Shown here: positions 6,755 to 16,897 of the stretch, piece by piece
How the letters are laid out: every line of letters begins with the position of its first letter
How positions within the stretch are numbered: the first letter of the stretch is position 1
Assembly (NCBI GenBank): GCA_964606695.1
Contig: CAZSHG010000033.1
Location: forward strand, 1-30,280
From: CAZSHG01 sp964606695 [NCBI: uncultured bacterium]
GTDB taxonomy: Bacteria > UBP14 > UBA6098
Length of the DNA: 30,280 nucleotides
Reading direction: 5' to 3'
The notes under the pieces: generated by a model
The model's database searches: none
What the model was told of the DNA's origin: nothing
What the model saw: only the letters and a program-made list of their open reading frames with translations
Translations under genes and position numbers: made by a program

Positions 6755-6760
6755 AACTCA

Positions 6761-6788
6761 ATCATAAAACATGCCACGCAAAATTCAA
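6761..6788 (-). promoter_or_regulatory. Promoter abutting the apbE start (leaderless)
   Basis: On the minus strand, TTGAAT (6788-6783) and TATGAT (6766-6761) are spaced by 16 nt. Only 6 nt separate the -10 box from the ATG, so transcription should begin at or next to the start codon. No Shine-Dalgarno is present. Confidence 0.55.
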
Positions 6789-6826
6789 GCTAAAACGGGA
6801 TATTTAAGCGACCTATTGTATTTCCA

Positions 6827-7107
6827 CGAATGGGGCGTCGTGCGCGCGAGGTCGTAGAACAAAGACTTATCCCCAATACCTGAAATTCCCTTTAATTTAA
6901 TATTTCTTATATTTTTCGGGATTACCTCGCGCGCGTGGGCAAATCGGCTATTGCAATCGAAGTTTAATCCTTCCATTTTTACCTTGTTTCGGATTCCACG
7001 CCGATTGCCTTTACTATTGGCCGATTTGCCCCGCCTTCCCGCCGAAAAAGGTTCTGTTATGTAAAACGAGTCTCGCGCCCGGTGGGAAGGCTCGACGCCC
7101 CAAATCG
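6827..7107 (+). ncRNA. Candidate structured RNA or palindromic element with a four-way junction
   Basis: Four perfect or near-perfect stems nest exactly as in a four-way junction. P1 pairs 6831-6840 with 7093-7102 (TGGGGCGTCG). P2 pairs 6842-6852 with 6924-6934 (GCGCGCGAGGT). P3 pairs 6937-6948 with 7020-7031 (GGGCAAATCGGC). P4 pairs 7033-7044 with 7080-7091 (GCCTTCCCGCCG, one G-U). Junction linkers are only 1-2 nt. Inside P3, GCAATCG (6953-6959) pairs with 7002-7008 and AATCC (6966-6970) with 6991-6995. Inside P2, 6884-6889 pairs with 6918-6923 with one G-U. P1 extends through CGA/TCG at 6827-6829 and 7105-7107. The G-U pairs are valid only for plus-strand RNA. I do not recognise a known RNA class. 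It may instead be a dispersed repeat folded as DNA. Confidence 0.55.
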
Positions 7108-7175
7108 CACCATTTTTAATAGTCGTTAAGAACAATTAAATTTTTGATGCTAAGAGATACATTTTAGTATTACAC

Positions 7176-9246
<2,071 letters not shown>

Positions 9247-9262
9247 ACTGATGACTTAATAG

Positions 9263-9291
9263 TTGCATAATCGCTTTTGACAATATATTTT
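9263..9291 (+). promoter_or_regulatory. Promoter of the manC-tsaC operon
   Basis: TTGCAT (9263-9268) and TATTTT (9286-9291) are spaced by 17 nt. A leader of about 25 nt carries AAAGG before the ATG at 9323. An overlapping TTGACA (9277-9282) has no good -10 partner. Confidence 0.4.
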
Positions 9292-9322
9292 TGGTATCGC
9301 GAATTTGTTGAAAGGAAAAATA

Positions 9323-10408
9323 ATGAAGAATTTCGCTGTAATATTGGCCGGAGGAAAAGGAGAAAGGTTCTGGCCCGCGAGCAGGTCAGACAGGCCGAAA
9401 CAGCTTCTAAGGCTATTATCGGATAAGACTATGCTCGAGGAAACGATTGCCCGGGTGGACGAATTGGTCGAACCGGACGACGTTCTTATCGTAACCAGCG
9501 ACGACCTCCGCGAGCTTATCGAGAAAGAAATATCGCATCTGCAAAAGGATAATTTCCTGATTGAGCCGGTTGGGAAAAACACCGCGCCCGCCATAGGCCT
9601 TGCCGCCGCCAACATTCTCGCCAGGCACGACGACGGAGTTATGATAGTCCTGTCGTCAGACCATAGGATTAAACCGGTTGATACTTTCCAGCAAGCTCTG
9701 TCTGCCGCGACTGAAGTAGCGATGGAAAACGACAAACTATTGCTTATCGGAATCGAGCCGACGAGGCCGGAGACCGGTTACGGCTATATCCAACTTGGCC
9801 CGGAAATGATGGATGTCGATGGATTCACTATATACGATGTCGCGAGTTTCCGCGAGAAGCCGAACCGCCTTCTCGCTCAGGAATATTACCTCGACGGGCA
9901 ACACCTATGGAATTCAGGCATCTTCGTCTGGCGCGCAAGTGTCATAATGAAAGAGATGGAACGCGCCCTTCCCGAACAATATTCACTGCTGATGAAATAC
10001 CGGGAAGCCGTAGGGACGGCTAATGAAAAGGAAGTCCTGGAGAAAGCCTTCGAAGAAATTTCATCTATAAGTATCGATTACGGAGTCCTCGAGAAATCCA
10101 GGTCGGTCGCGGCTTTGAGGGCGAAATTTACATGGGACGACGTCGGTAGTTTCTCCGCCCTGGAGAGAATCACACGCAAGGATTTCGAGGGCAACGTGGT
10201 TATAGGTGACGAGATCGTCCTTCACGAATCTTTCGAAACGACCATAATGAATGAGGCTTCGGGGCCGATAGTTACATTCGGCGTAAGCGATATAGCGATT
10301 ATCCGCACCAAAGACGCATTACTCGTGATCCACAAGACACGGATTCCGCAAATGCGCGAATTGCTCGATTCACTTAAGGATATGCCTGAGATGGAGGAAT
10401 ACCTGTGA
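9323..10408 (+). CDS. manC: Mannose-1-phosphate guanylyltransferase
   Basis: The enzyme makes GDP-mannose from mannose 1-phosphate and GTP for surface polysaccharide synthesis. The 361-residue product begins MKNFAVILAGGKGERFWPASR, the nucleotidyltransferase signature, followed by DRPKQLL, LSSDHRI, GYGYIQLG, FREKP and LWNSGIFVWRAS. The C-terminal part (FTWDDVGSFSALERI, EASGPIVTFGVSDIAIIRTKDALLV) matches the monofunctional GDP-mannose pyrophosphorylase family; the phosphomannose isomerase domain of bifunctional ManC proteins is absent. The start at 9323 follows AAAGG; an in-frame ATG six codons upstream lacks one. It heads five overlapping genes and shares GTGA with the next one. The call is firm; the sugar specificity is inferred from family. 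Confidence 0.92.
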   Translation: MKNFAVILAGGKGERFWPASRSDRPKQLLRLLSDKTMLEETIARVDELVEPDDVLIVTSDDLRELIEKEISHLQKDNFLIEPVGKNTAPAIGLAAANILARHDDGVMIVLSSDHRIKPVDTFQQALSAATEVAMENDKLLLIGIEPTRPETGYGYIQLGPEMMDVDGFTIYDVASFREKPNRLLAQEYYLDGQHLWNSGIFVWRASVIMKEMERALPEQYSLLMKYREAVGTANEKEVLEKAFEEISSISIDYGVLEKSRSVAALRAKFTWDDVGSFSALERITRKDFEGNVVIGDEIVLHESFETTIMNEASGPIVTFGVSDIAIIRTKDALLVIHKTRIPQMRELLDSLKDMPEMEEYL

Positions 10409-10893
10409 TTAGGATAACCGTCATTATAGCATTTTCATTGATATTTCTGGGCGGATGCACCTTTACGCCTTTAGCGAAACCCTCTCCGGAGGCCGAGTCT
10501 CCCGAAACGTCCGTTATGCTCGCCGAGGCCGAACAAACACCGCCTCTGGTTGTTCCGGAAAAATCCGAACCTCCGGCCGAGAGAGATTATCGGCAACTCG
10601 ACGGGGAATACGAACCGGGGATTTCTTCCGTTCCGCAGAGGCAACAGAGAGGATTCAGGGTTCAGGTAATAACGACGAAAGACCCGGCGCAGGCGGACGA
10701 TATAATCGACGAAATCGAAACGAAGCTGGACCTGCCGGTTTACAAGATATTCGAACCGCCGTATTACAAGGTTCGAGTTGGAAATTGTGTCGAACAAACC
10801 GAAGCCGAGGAGCTAATGGACGAACTTCGGCGCGAGGGCTATGAAACGTTTATCGTCCGAGACCTTGTAAATCCCGCCGATAATGAACAATGA
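10405..10893 (+). CDS. SPOR-domain lipoprotein
   Basis: The GTG at 10405 overlaps the manC stop (GTGA) and follows GGAGG at 7 nt, which decides this start. The 162-residue protein has a short signal with lipobox LGGC (C18), a proline/glutamate-rich linker (about 25-65) and a C-terminal SPOR-type domain at about 80-155 (RGFRVQVITTKDPAQADDIIDEI, YKVRVGNCVEQTEAEELMDELRREGYETFIV). SPOR domains bind denuded peptidoglycan at septa, so the product is probably an envelope lipoprotein active in cell division or wall remodelling. Its link to manC and tsaC may be simple operon sharing. Confidence 0.85.
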   Translation: MIRITVIIAFSLIFLGGCTFTPLAKPSPEAESPETSVMLAEAEQTPPLVVPEKSEPPAERDYRQLDGEYEPGISSVPQRQQRGFRVQVITTKDPAQADDIIDEIETKLDLPVYKIFEPPYYKVRVGNCVEQTEAEELMDELRREGYETFIVRDLVNPADNEQ

Positions 10894-11546
10894 AGGTGAT
10901 TCGAGTCAATCCGGATGATCCCTCCGAATCGGCTTTGGATACTGCGGCGGAATATTTAAATCTCAACCGCGTAATATGTTATCCAACTGAGACTTTATAT
11001 GGGCTCGGTGCCAACGTTTTCTCGCGAGAAGCTTATCTAAGAATCCTCCATTCAAAAGGCAAAAAACCCGGCGAACCCTTGATAATGCTAATTTTACAGA
11101 GCTGGACACCGGATTGGATCGAGGATTATGAATCGGCTAAACCGCTATTCGACAGCTTCTGGCCGGGGGGATTGACTGTGGTAGCTACTCCCGCAAAACG
11201 GAGTGATATGCCGAAATGGCTACTTTCATCCGATAATGGACTTGCAATTCGGTCGGCCTCGACCAGGTTAAACGAACGATTAATCGAGAAATGTGGATTC
11301 CCAATAATATCGACAAGTGCAAATATGGTAAACGACAGGCCGTTGAGAAAAATCGATCCTGAGGATAGATGGCTGGACAGTTCGTGCAATATCGCGCTGG
11401 ACGCGGGGTTAATCGAGAACGATATCCCCTCCACAATAGTCGATATACGGGCTTTCCCGGAAAAATTGCCCGTTCTTCGGAAGGGAGTAATCCCCATAGA
11501 GGATATTCGCGAAAAATTCCCGAATACGGAAATCGAGGCTATATGA
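10890..11546 (+). CDS. tsaC: L-threonylcarbamoyladenylate synthase (TsaC/YrdC/Sua5 family)
   Basis: This enzyme makes threonylcarbamoyl-AMP from threonine, bicarbonate and ATP, the first step of the t6A37 tRNA modification. The 218-residue product carries CYPTETLYGLGANVFS, a short basic loop SKGKKPGEPLIMLI, FWPGGLTVVATPA, AIRSAS and the family PIISTSANMVNDRP. It is a single YrdC domain of bacterial length, without the Sua5 C-terminal domain. Spacing is tight: its ATG overlaps the SPOR gene stop, and its stop overlaps the phosphatase start. Partners TsaB, TsaD and TsaE are not in the window. Confidence 0.92.
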   Translation: MKVIRVNPDDPSESALDTAAEYLNLNRVICYPTETLYGLGANVFSREAYLRILHSKGKKPGEPLIMLILQSWTPDWIEDYESAKPLFDSFWPGGLTVVATPAKRSDMPKWLLSSDNGLAIRSASTRLNERLIEKCGFPIISTSANMVNDRPLRKIDPEDRWLDSSCNIALDAGLIENDIPSTIVDIRAFPEKLPVLRKGVIPIEDIREKFPNTEIEAI

Positions 11547-11998
11547 AGATACTATTCGTGTGTTCGGGAAACACCTGTCGTTCGGCGATGGCCGAGGGTA
11601 TCGCAAAGAAATTGTTGGCCAAAAGGAATATGGAATGGGAAATAGCCTCCGCCGGCACGCTCGGTCTGGAGGGACATTCCGCGTCGATAAACGCGGTATT
11701 AGTTTGCGAAAAAAGCGGCGTGGATATAAGCGACCACTCGAGCCGTGGCTTGACCGCCGACCTCCTCAGTAAATTCGATTATATCTTTGGCATGGAAAAT
11801 GCGCACGTTCAATATGTAAAATGGCTTGCGCCGGAGGTTCGTGGTAGAACTTTTCTGCTTGGCGGTTACGGAAAGCGAACCGAAGGAAAAGAGATCCCCG
11901 ATCCGGTTGGAAGAGATATCGACTTCTTCCGGGAGATAAGGGACGAGATAAGGACCGAAATTGATAGGATCTTCAGCGAAATCGAGAATGAGAATTGA
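11543..11998 (+). CDS. Low-molecular-weight protein-tyrosine phosphatase family protein
   Basis: The 151-residue protein begins MKILFVCSGNTCRSAMAE, the CX5R phosphatase loop with catalytic C7 and R13. The general acid is in EIPDPVG (D120). The middle part (ISDHSSRGLTADLLSKFDYIFGMENAHV) is typical of the family. It could dephosphorylate tyrosine kinases of polysaccharide export or, as in many bacteria beside TsaC, protein arginine phosphate (YwlE-like). The residue after the loop cysteine and Thr11 would decide: here the loop is CSGNTCR, and T in this position is found in YwlE-type arginine phosphatases. So the arginine-phosphatase reading is plausible; this is inference. The start overlaps the tsaC stop (ATGA). 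Confidence 0.88.
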   Translation: MKILFVCSGNTCRSAMAEGIAKKLLAKRNMEWEIASAGTLGLEGHSASINAVLVCEKSGVDISDHSSRGLTADLLSKFDYIFGMENAHVQYVKWLAPEVRGRTFLLGGYGKRTEGKEIPDPVGRDIDFFREIRDEIRTEIDRIFSEIENEN

Positions 11999-12782
11999 AC
12001 TGGTTGTTCTTCTGGTTTTAATTCTAACCGTATGCCTTCTGGCCAAAGTCGAAACCGATCCGGAGAAGGCTGAATTGGCGCTTCACGCCCTCGATTCAGT
12101 CGAAATCCCCGTTCCGGATACCCCTGACGCTTTCAAGCCCGGTGAGTTTTTGTGCTTTTCCATAGACTACGGTTTCGTGAACGCGGGTTGGGCGGAAATG
12201 GAGGTCGTGTCCATCGTCGAATACAAGGGACGCCTTGCATACAATATCCAGACGCGCGCGGGGACTAATAAAACATTTTCCGTGATATTCCCCGTCGAGG
12301 ACAGGGTAGTATCCTTACTCGATATGGAGGAATTTTACTCGCTTCGCCACGAAAAACACCTACGAGAAGGCAATTACAACGCCGATAGGTGGTTCACCTT
12401 CGACCAGGAAAAACACAGGGCGATCTCAAAGAACTACAATATCGAAACCTACCCGCGAGTTCTCGACATTCTGGGGGCCTTCTATTTCGCAAGAACCCTC
12501 GAAATGGAGCCGGGGGATACTTTCTATCTACCGAACCATACCGACGGAAAAAACTACCCGCTTCGTGTAGCGGTTCATCGTCGGGAAGAAGTTACCGTCC
12601 CGGCCGGGACTTTCAAGACTATCGTAGTCGAACCTATCCTGAAGGCTCCCGGTATTTTTGAACATAAGGGCAACGTCTTCGTGTGGCTCACCGACGATAA
12701 GAAAAAAATGCCGGTATTGATGAAAACAAAAATCGTCATCGGGTCGATAGACGCTTCCCTGCGGGAATACAGACTCGAATAG
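11988..12782 (+). CDS. DUF3108 family exported protein
   Basis: The ATG at 11988 overlaps the phosphatase end by 11 nt. The 264-residue product has an N-terminal hydrophobic segment (MRIELVVLLVLILTVCLLAKV) acting as signal or anchor. The body matches the DUF3108 fold: FKPGEFLCFSIDYGFVNAGWAEMEVV, FSVIFPVEDRVVSLLD, YSLRHEKHLREGNY, GAFYFARTLEMEPGDTFYLPNH, VTVPAGTFKTIVVEPIL and FVWLTDDKKKMPVLMKTKI. The family is a periplasmic beta-rich protein of unknown function, common in Gram-negative bacteria. It is the last gene of the operon, and its stop lies inside a probable terminator hairpin. Confidence 0.85.
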   Translation: MRIELVVLLVLILTVCLLAKVETDPEKAELALHALDSVEIPVPDTPDAFKPGEFLCFSIDYGFVNAGWAEMEVVSIVEYKGRLAYNIQTRAGTNKTFSVIFPVEDRVVSLLDMEEFYSLRHEKHLREGNYNADRWFTFDQEKHRAISKNYNIETYPRVLDILGAFYFARTLEMEPGDTFYLPNHTDGKNYPLRVAVHRREEVTVPAGTFKTIVVEPILKAPGIFEHKGNVFVWLTDDKKKMPVLMKTKIVIGSIDASLREYRLE

Positions 12783-12796
12783 ATATTCGGGTTTTT
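12774..12796 (+). terminator. Probable intrinsic terminator overlapping the DUF3108 stop codon
   Basis: CTCGAAT (12774-12780) pairs with ATTCGGG (12785-12791), using one G-U pair, around an AGAT loop. TTTTT follows immediately at 12792-12796. The stem is short (7 pairs) and moderately AT-rich, so efficiency may be modest. Confidence 0.5.
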
Positions 12797-12832
12797 CTCC
12801 TATTATCTAATCCCATCTTAGATACTTCTTGC

Positions 12833-12861
12833 TTGATTTAATCCGCCTCATACCCTATTAT
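12833..12861 (+). promoter_or_regulatory. Promoter of the 12892 surface-protein gene
   Basis: TTGATT (12833-12838) and TATTAT (12856-12861) are spaced by 17 nt. A leader of about 24 nt includes a full AAGGAGG (12881-12887) before the ATG at 12892. Confidence 0.5.
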
Positions 12862-12891
12862 TAAAAAGTAATAATGAATTAAGGAGGATTT

Positions 12892-15528
12892 ATGCGAAAT
12901 ATCTTTCTGTTTTTACTACTCGCTTTCGTCCTGGTTTATGCCCAGGAGATAATTATTAGCGTGGCTTCGGGCGGGCAGATGACACCCGACGTCGCTTCGG
13001 ACGGTAACAAGTATTTTGTGGTTTGGGAGGATACCCGCACGGGCACCGGTAATCCGAACATTTTTGGCCGTATGGTCAATTCGGACGGTTCCCTTCCGGG
13101 GTTCGAGACTCCTGTGCAAAGTATCCCGGGGTATCAGCGTATTCCGGCAATTGACTTCCTTGATGAATTATACGTTGCCGCGTGGATGGATCAGACTTCG
13201 GGCTACGCTATCGACGCTAAGACCGCTGATACCGCCGGCACGGTGTCGTTTATTGCATTCGATGTTTCGGATGCTTCCGGGCTAATCCAGAAAATAAGCG
13301 TTACGCACAACACAAGCGAAGCTCTGGTTGCATGGGAGGAGAGAGTTTCCGGTGTCAGTCATTCGAGAGCTTGCGTGGTCGATGAATCCGAAACCGTTAC
13401 TTCGGCTGTGGATTTATCGTCGTCGTCGGGACACCAGAAGTCGCCTAAAGCCGCGCCGTATTCCGGCGGTTGGGTAGTAGTTTTCGAGGACTCGACCTCC
13501 GAGGGCAAGGGTGTCTACGGAGTTAAAATTACAACTTCGGGAACTCTGGACGGATCGCCCTATACTATAGCGACCGGTCATGGGGAGAGCAATCCCTCCA
13601 TAGCTACCGACGGCGCGCGTTTCATTGTAACCTACGAACAGGACAACGGCACTACGGGAAGAGATATTTTCGGTATTCTCCTGGGCGGAACCGGCGCGCC
13701 TTCCGGTTCGCCGTTCCCCGTCTCCACAGAGTCCGGCGATCAGGCGAGGCCGGTGGTGGCCTTCGACGGCGTCGGGTATCTTGTCGCCTGGCAGGACGTC
13801 CGGGCGATTTCGGGAGATATTTATGGCCAGCGTATTTCGGTTTCAGGCACGATAATAGGTTCAGAATTGGCTATATGCGATTCCAGCGGCACGCAACAGA
13901 AGCCGTCTATCGCTTCGACCGGGTTTAATTGCCTCGTCGTCTGGGAAGATACCCGCGGGGCTACGCCCGACGTTTACGGCGCTATTGTCCCTCAGATGAC
14001 CACTCCAAGCTGGCCAGACGTAACTGTCCTGCAACCGCTACCGTTGATGATAACGGCATGTAGTCGCAACCCCGTGGAGTTACTTGTTACGGACGACGAC
14101 GGTATAGACGGCTATACCGCCGAATTCGCCGTGCTCAGCGATACTTTCACTCTCTATTCGAGTTCTCTATTGCTGTCCGGCGATACCCTTCGTTTCGTTC
14201 CGCCCTGGGATTTGCCCAGCGGAGATTCGATTCTCGCCTGCCTGCTCGATATCGCGGACAGCCTCGGCAACCATCTTCCCGACCCGGTTTGCTGGACTTT
14301 CTTCGCAGACCTCGATAGCCCGCTGGCCAGCAACGAAAGGCCCCGAGACGAGCAGATAGTTGATTCATTCCCTGAATATATCTCAGTTAATCTTGCCGAT
14401 TCCATTAGCGGAATTTCGGAGTCGTCGTTAGAGTTTATACTCGATGCGGATACTTTCCACGCCGGCGCATCGGAGATAACCTGGGACGGCAATACCGCCA
14501 GACTTTACCCGCCCGTTCCAGACGATTCCATCGGAGCGCATAACGTTACGGTCAACGCCAACGATTCCCCCGATTACTGCGATCCGAATACAATTACCTT
14601 CAGATGGACATTTTACGTTAATCCAGGAGGCGGCCCGACTGTTTCGGAAATGTTACCTTTGGACGGAGACGTAACATCCAATCCGTCTCAGGAGGTAAAA
14701 ATCAAAATTAAGGACGACGACGGAGTGGATTACTCGACTATACAACTCTGGCATGGTGGGACATTATACGAATGGTCGAGTGGCGACATGACTTTCGAGG
14801 ATACAGTCCTGACTTTCACACCCCCTTCGCCCGGCGGGCACGGAGATATAATTAATTTAACGCTAAATTCGGCTCTCGACTCACTCGGCAACGACATCGA
14901 CAGCCCGCTGGACTTCTCCTTTTCAATAGATACGCAAGCGCCTTTGTTTACCCATCACTGGCCGGGGGATTACGACACGTTGTATCTCGGTTCCGACGAC
15001 GTGAAAGTCCTTGCTGAAGATACGCCGGCGGGAATCATAGGAGATAGCGAACACGCCGAATTCGATTTCTTCGATCTGTCGATGAGCCTTCTCGAATCTC
15101 CTTCCTCGGGGATAATTCAACACGCAGATACGGTTATATTGCAGAGTGGCGCTTTCGGCAGTTCCCTCGACGACGATATCGACGTGATAATCTGTGTCGA
15201 ATTATCCGACAATGTCGATATAGGCGAAGCTAACACCGATTCGATATGCTGGCAGGTGCATATCCAGCACATGGCGATAGACGAGGCCAAAAAACCCGGC
15301 GAGATGGCGTTAACGGCCTATCCGAATCCATTCAACGCCGTATGCAGAATCATGTCGGATTCGCCCGTAGATATTTTCGACATGACGGGACGCAAAATCT
15401 GGAGCAGTCCCGATAGAATCCCGGACGGCGGATATTCATGGAAACCGGAATCCAAATTGCCGGCGGGTTTATATCTCGTTAAAAGTAAATATAGCTATCG
15501 TTCGATAACGATATTGCTTATAAAATAG
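12892..15528 (+). CDS. Large secreted surface protein with VWEDTR repeats, Ig-like domains and type IX-like sorting domain
   Basis: The 878-residue product has a signal peptide (MRNIFLFLLLAFVLVYA). Residues 20-385 hold at least five propeller-like repeats of about 50-60 residues, each with a VxWEDTR or equivalent block followed by a YG/FG segment (VWEDTRTGTGNPNIFGRMV, AWQDVRAISGDIYGQRI, VWEDTRGATPDVYGAIV). Residues 390-790 form four Ig-like domains of the kind that ends FTPPSPGG and begins TVSEMLPLDGDV. The last 75 residues carry AYPNPFNAVCRI, DMTGRKIW and LPAGLYLVKS, a C-terminal sorting domain used by type IX secretion-like systems. It is thus probably exported and anchored on the surface. 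Ligand and role are unknown. Confidence 0.88.
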   Translation: MRNIFLFLLLAFVLVYAQEIIISVASGGQMTPDVASDGNKYFVVWEDTRTGTGNPNIFGRMVNSDGSLPGFETPVQSIPGYQRIPAIDFLDELYVAAWMDQTSGYAIDAKTADTAGTVSFIAFDVSDASGLIQKISVTHNTSEALVAWEERVSGVSHSRACVVDESETVTSAVDLSSSSGHQKSPKAAPYSGGWVVVFEDSTSEGKGVYGVKITTSGTLDGSPYTIATGHGESNPSIATDGARFIVTYEQDNGTTGRDIFGILLGGTGAPSGSPFPVSTESGDQARPVVAFDGVGYLVAWQDVRAISGDIYGQRISVSGTIIGSELAICDSSGTQQKPSIASTGFNCLVVWEDTRGATPDVYGAIVPQMTTPSWPDVTVLQPLPLMITACSRNPVELLVTDDDGIDGYTAEFAVLSDTFTLYSSSLLLSGDTLRFVPPWDLPSGDSILACLLDIADSLGNHLPDPVCWTFFADLDSPLASNERPRDEQIVDSFPEYISVNLADSISGISESSLEFILDADTFHAGASEITWDGNTARLYPPVPDDSIGAHNVTVNANDSPDYCDPNTITFRWTFYVNPGGGPTVSEMLPLDGDVTSNPSQEVKIKIKDDDGVDYSTIQLWHGGTLYEWSSGDMTFEDTVLTFTPPSPGGHGDIINLTLNSALDSLGNDIDSPLDFSFSIDTQAPLFTHHWPGDYDTLYLGSDDVKVLAEDTPAGIIGDSEHAEFDFFDLSMSLLESPSSGIIQHADTVILQSGAFGSSLDDDIDVIICVELSDNVDIGEANTDSICWQVHIQHMAIDEAKKPGEMALTAYPNPFNAVCRIMSDSPVDIFDMTGRKIWSSPDRIPDGGYSWKPESKLPAGLYLVKSKYSYRSITILLIK

Positions 15529-15539
15529 CGGAGAATCAA

Positions 15540-16895
15540 ATGAAAATTCGATATCTGACGGCTTATTTTCTTGCGATAATTATTGCCTTTTGGGCGTTAT
15601 CCTGCGACGACGGCGGTACGGAACCAAACGGCAACGGTAATGGCGACGACACAACAGGCACCACGCTCATAGTCGATTTCTGGACGCCCGAAGACGGCGC
15701 TGTAGATGTTTCCACCGGAGCCACCCTCTACGTGCGCACCTGCGACACCACGGCCACGCCGTCGGGGGTGAATTTGGACAGCGTTTTTCTATATGTCGAT
15801 GATAGCAGTGTTACGTTCGCAACAATTCATAACACCTGCGGTGCGATAGATATTAGATATACCCACGCCGAAGATTTCGAGTTCGAGACGACTATAACGG
15901 CGGCTATAGCCGTATGCGATACCTTTGGAAGATGGCTCCACGATACGATATCCTTCACGACGGAACTCCCCTGGGATACGACGTCGTATACCATCGATAC
16001 CCTTACTGCATTAACGGGTTTTGCCGTCCGGTCGAGACCCAGCGGCACTTTCAGCGATCAGGCGATTTATTTCCCGAATACGAGCGGCAGTTACACTGTC
16101 ATGCCGGGTGGAGCTCCATACAGTCTTTCCTTTACTCCGGGCAGGAGTTTCTTGTTGAACGATCTGGACGCGAATATCTGGGCGTTCAATCCCGATCTTG
16201 GGATACAGACTCAATTGACCTTCAGCCCTATCGCGGAGAAATTTCCCGCTCTCTCGCCAAACGGACACACCCTGGCATACACCCGCGAGGGCGAAATAGT
16301 CCTGCACAATCTTGCCGATGGGGCGGAAGATATACTCGCTGTTACATCGCAAGGAGGCCGCGATTTCGCTTTCTCGCCGGATAGCCAATACCTCGCCTAT
16401 CGTAGCGGTGCGGGTTCGATGAACCCAAAAATATTCGTATGGGACCTCGAAGAACGCGATGAGATCGCCGATCCGATGTTATACAACGAGGTCGATTGTT
16501 TCGATTGGTCGCCTACGGGGAGCAGTATCGCCGTTATATCCAACGAGAACCTCTATTTCTGGCGGATTGGCTACGGTTTCCCTGACCAGCTACACTCGTC
16601 GGATAACCTCAGGCACGTGAATGTGGTGGAAGGCTACATCTATTTCGTTGAAAGCACCCCTACCGGCGACTATATCAGACGCGTCGCGCCGGCAGGCGGT
16701 GCGATAGAGACAATTATCGATCTAACATCTGAATCGGCGACGGTCGAAGCCCTCGCCCTAAATCAATCGAGCGAAATGGTTTACGCAAAAAACGTCGGCG
16801 GAGATTATACGATAGAATATTACAAGGTAGAATTAGCCGAAGGTCACACGGTAACCGACGAGATAGGTCAGGTCAGGCAAATAGTCTGGTATTGA
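15540..16895 (+). CDS. Lipoprotein with Ig-like domain and WD40/TolB-like propeller
   Basis: The 451-residue product has a signal with lipobox ALSC (C22), then an acidic Gly/Asn linker (DDGGTEPNGNGNGDDT). An Ig-like domain spans about 40-145 (LIVDFWTPEDGAVDVSTGATLYV). A six-bladed TolB-like propeller fills about 150-450, with repeats LSPNGHTLAYTREGEIVL, FSPDSQYLAYRSGAG and WSPTGSSIAVISNENLYF. It follows the surface-protein gene by 11 nt, so the two are probably cotranscribed and may form a partner pair at the outer membrane. The Shine-Dalgarno is weak (GGAGA). No enzymatic motif is seen. Confidence 0.85.
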   Translation: MKIRYLTAYFLAIIIAFWALSCDDGGTEPNGNGNGDDTTGTTLIVDFWTPEDGAVDVSTGATLYVRTCDTTATPSGVNLDSVFLYVDDSSVTFATIHNTCGAIDIRYTHAEDFEFETTITAAIAVCDTFGRWLHDTISFTTELPWDTTSYTIDTLTALTGFAVRSRPSGTFSDQAIYFPNTSGSYTVMPGGAPYSLSFTPGRSFLLNDLDANIWAFNPDLGIQTQLTFSPIAEKFPALSPNGHTLAYTREGEIVLHNLADGAEDILAVTSQGGRDFAFSPDSQYLAYRSGAGSMNPKIFVWDLEERDEIADPMLYNEVDCFDWSPTGSSIAVISNENLYFWRIGYGFPDQLHSSDNLRHVNVVEGYIYFVESTPTGDYIRRVAPAGGAIETIIDLTSESATVEALALNQSSEMVYAKNVGGDYTIEYYKVELAEGHTVTDEIGQVRQIVWY

Positions 16896-16897
16896 TT

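Noticed and set aside
6785-7135. Open frame of 116 codons on the minus strand between apbE and ligA
   Set aside because: It coincides with the four-way-junction element, has no Shine-Dalgarno or promoter of its own, and reads like a low-complexity basic peptide. The nested stems explain the region better. If the element is a repeat, copies of this frame may be annotated as hypothetical proteins.
12812-12832. Second possible hairpin after the DUF3108 gene
   Set aside because: CTAAT and TAGAT segments nearby do not make a consistent stem; the hairpin at 12774-12791 is the better candidate.
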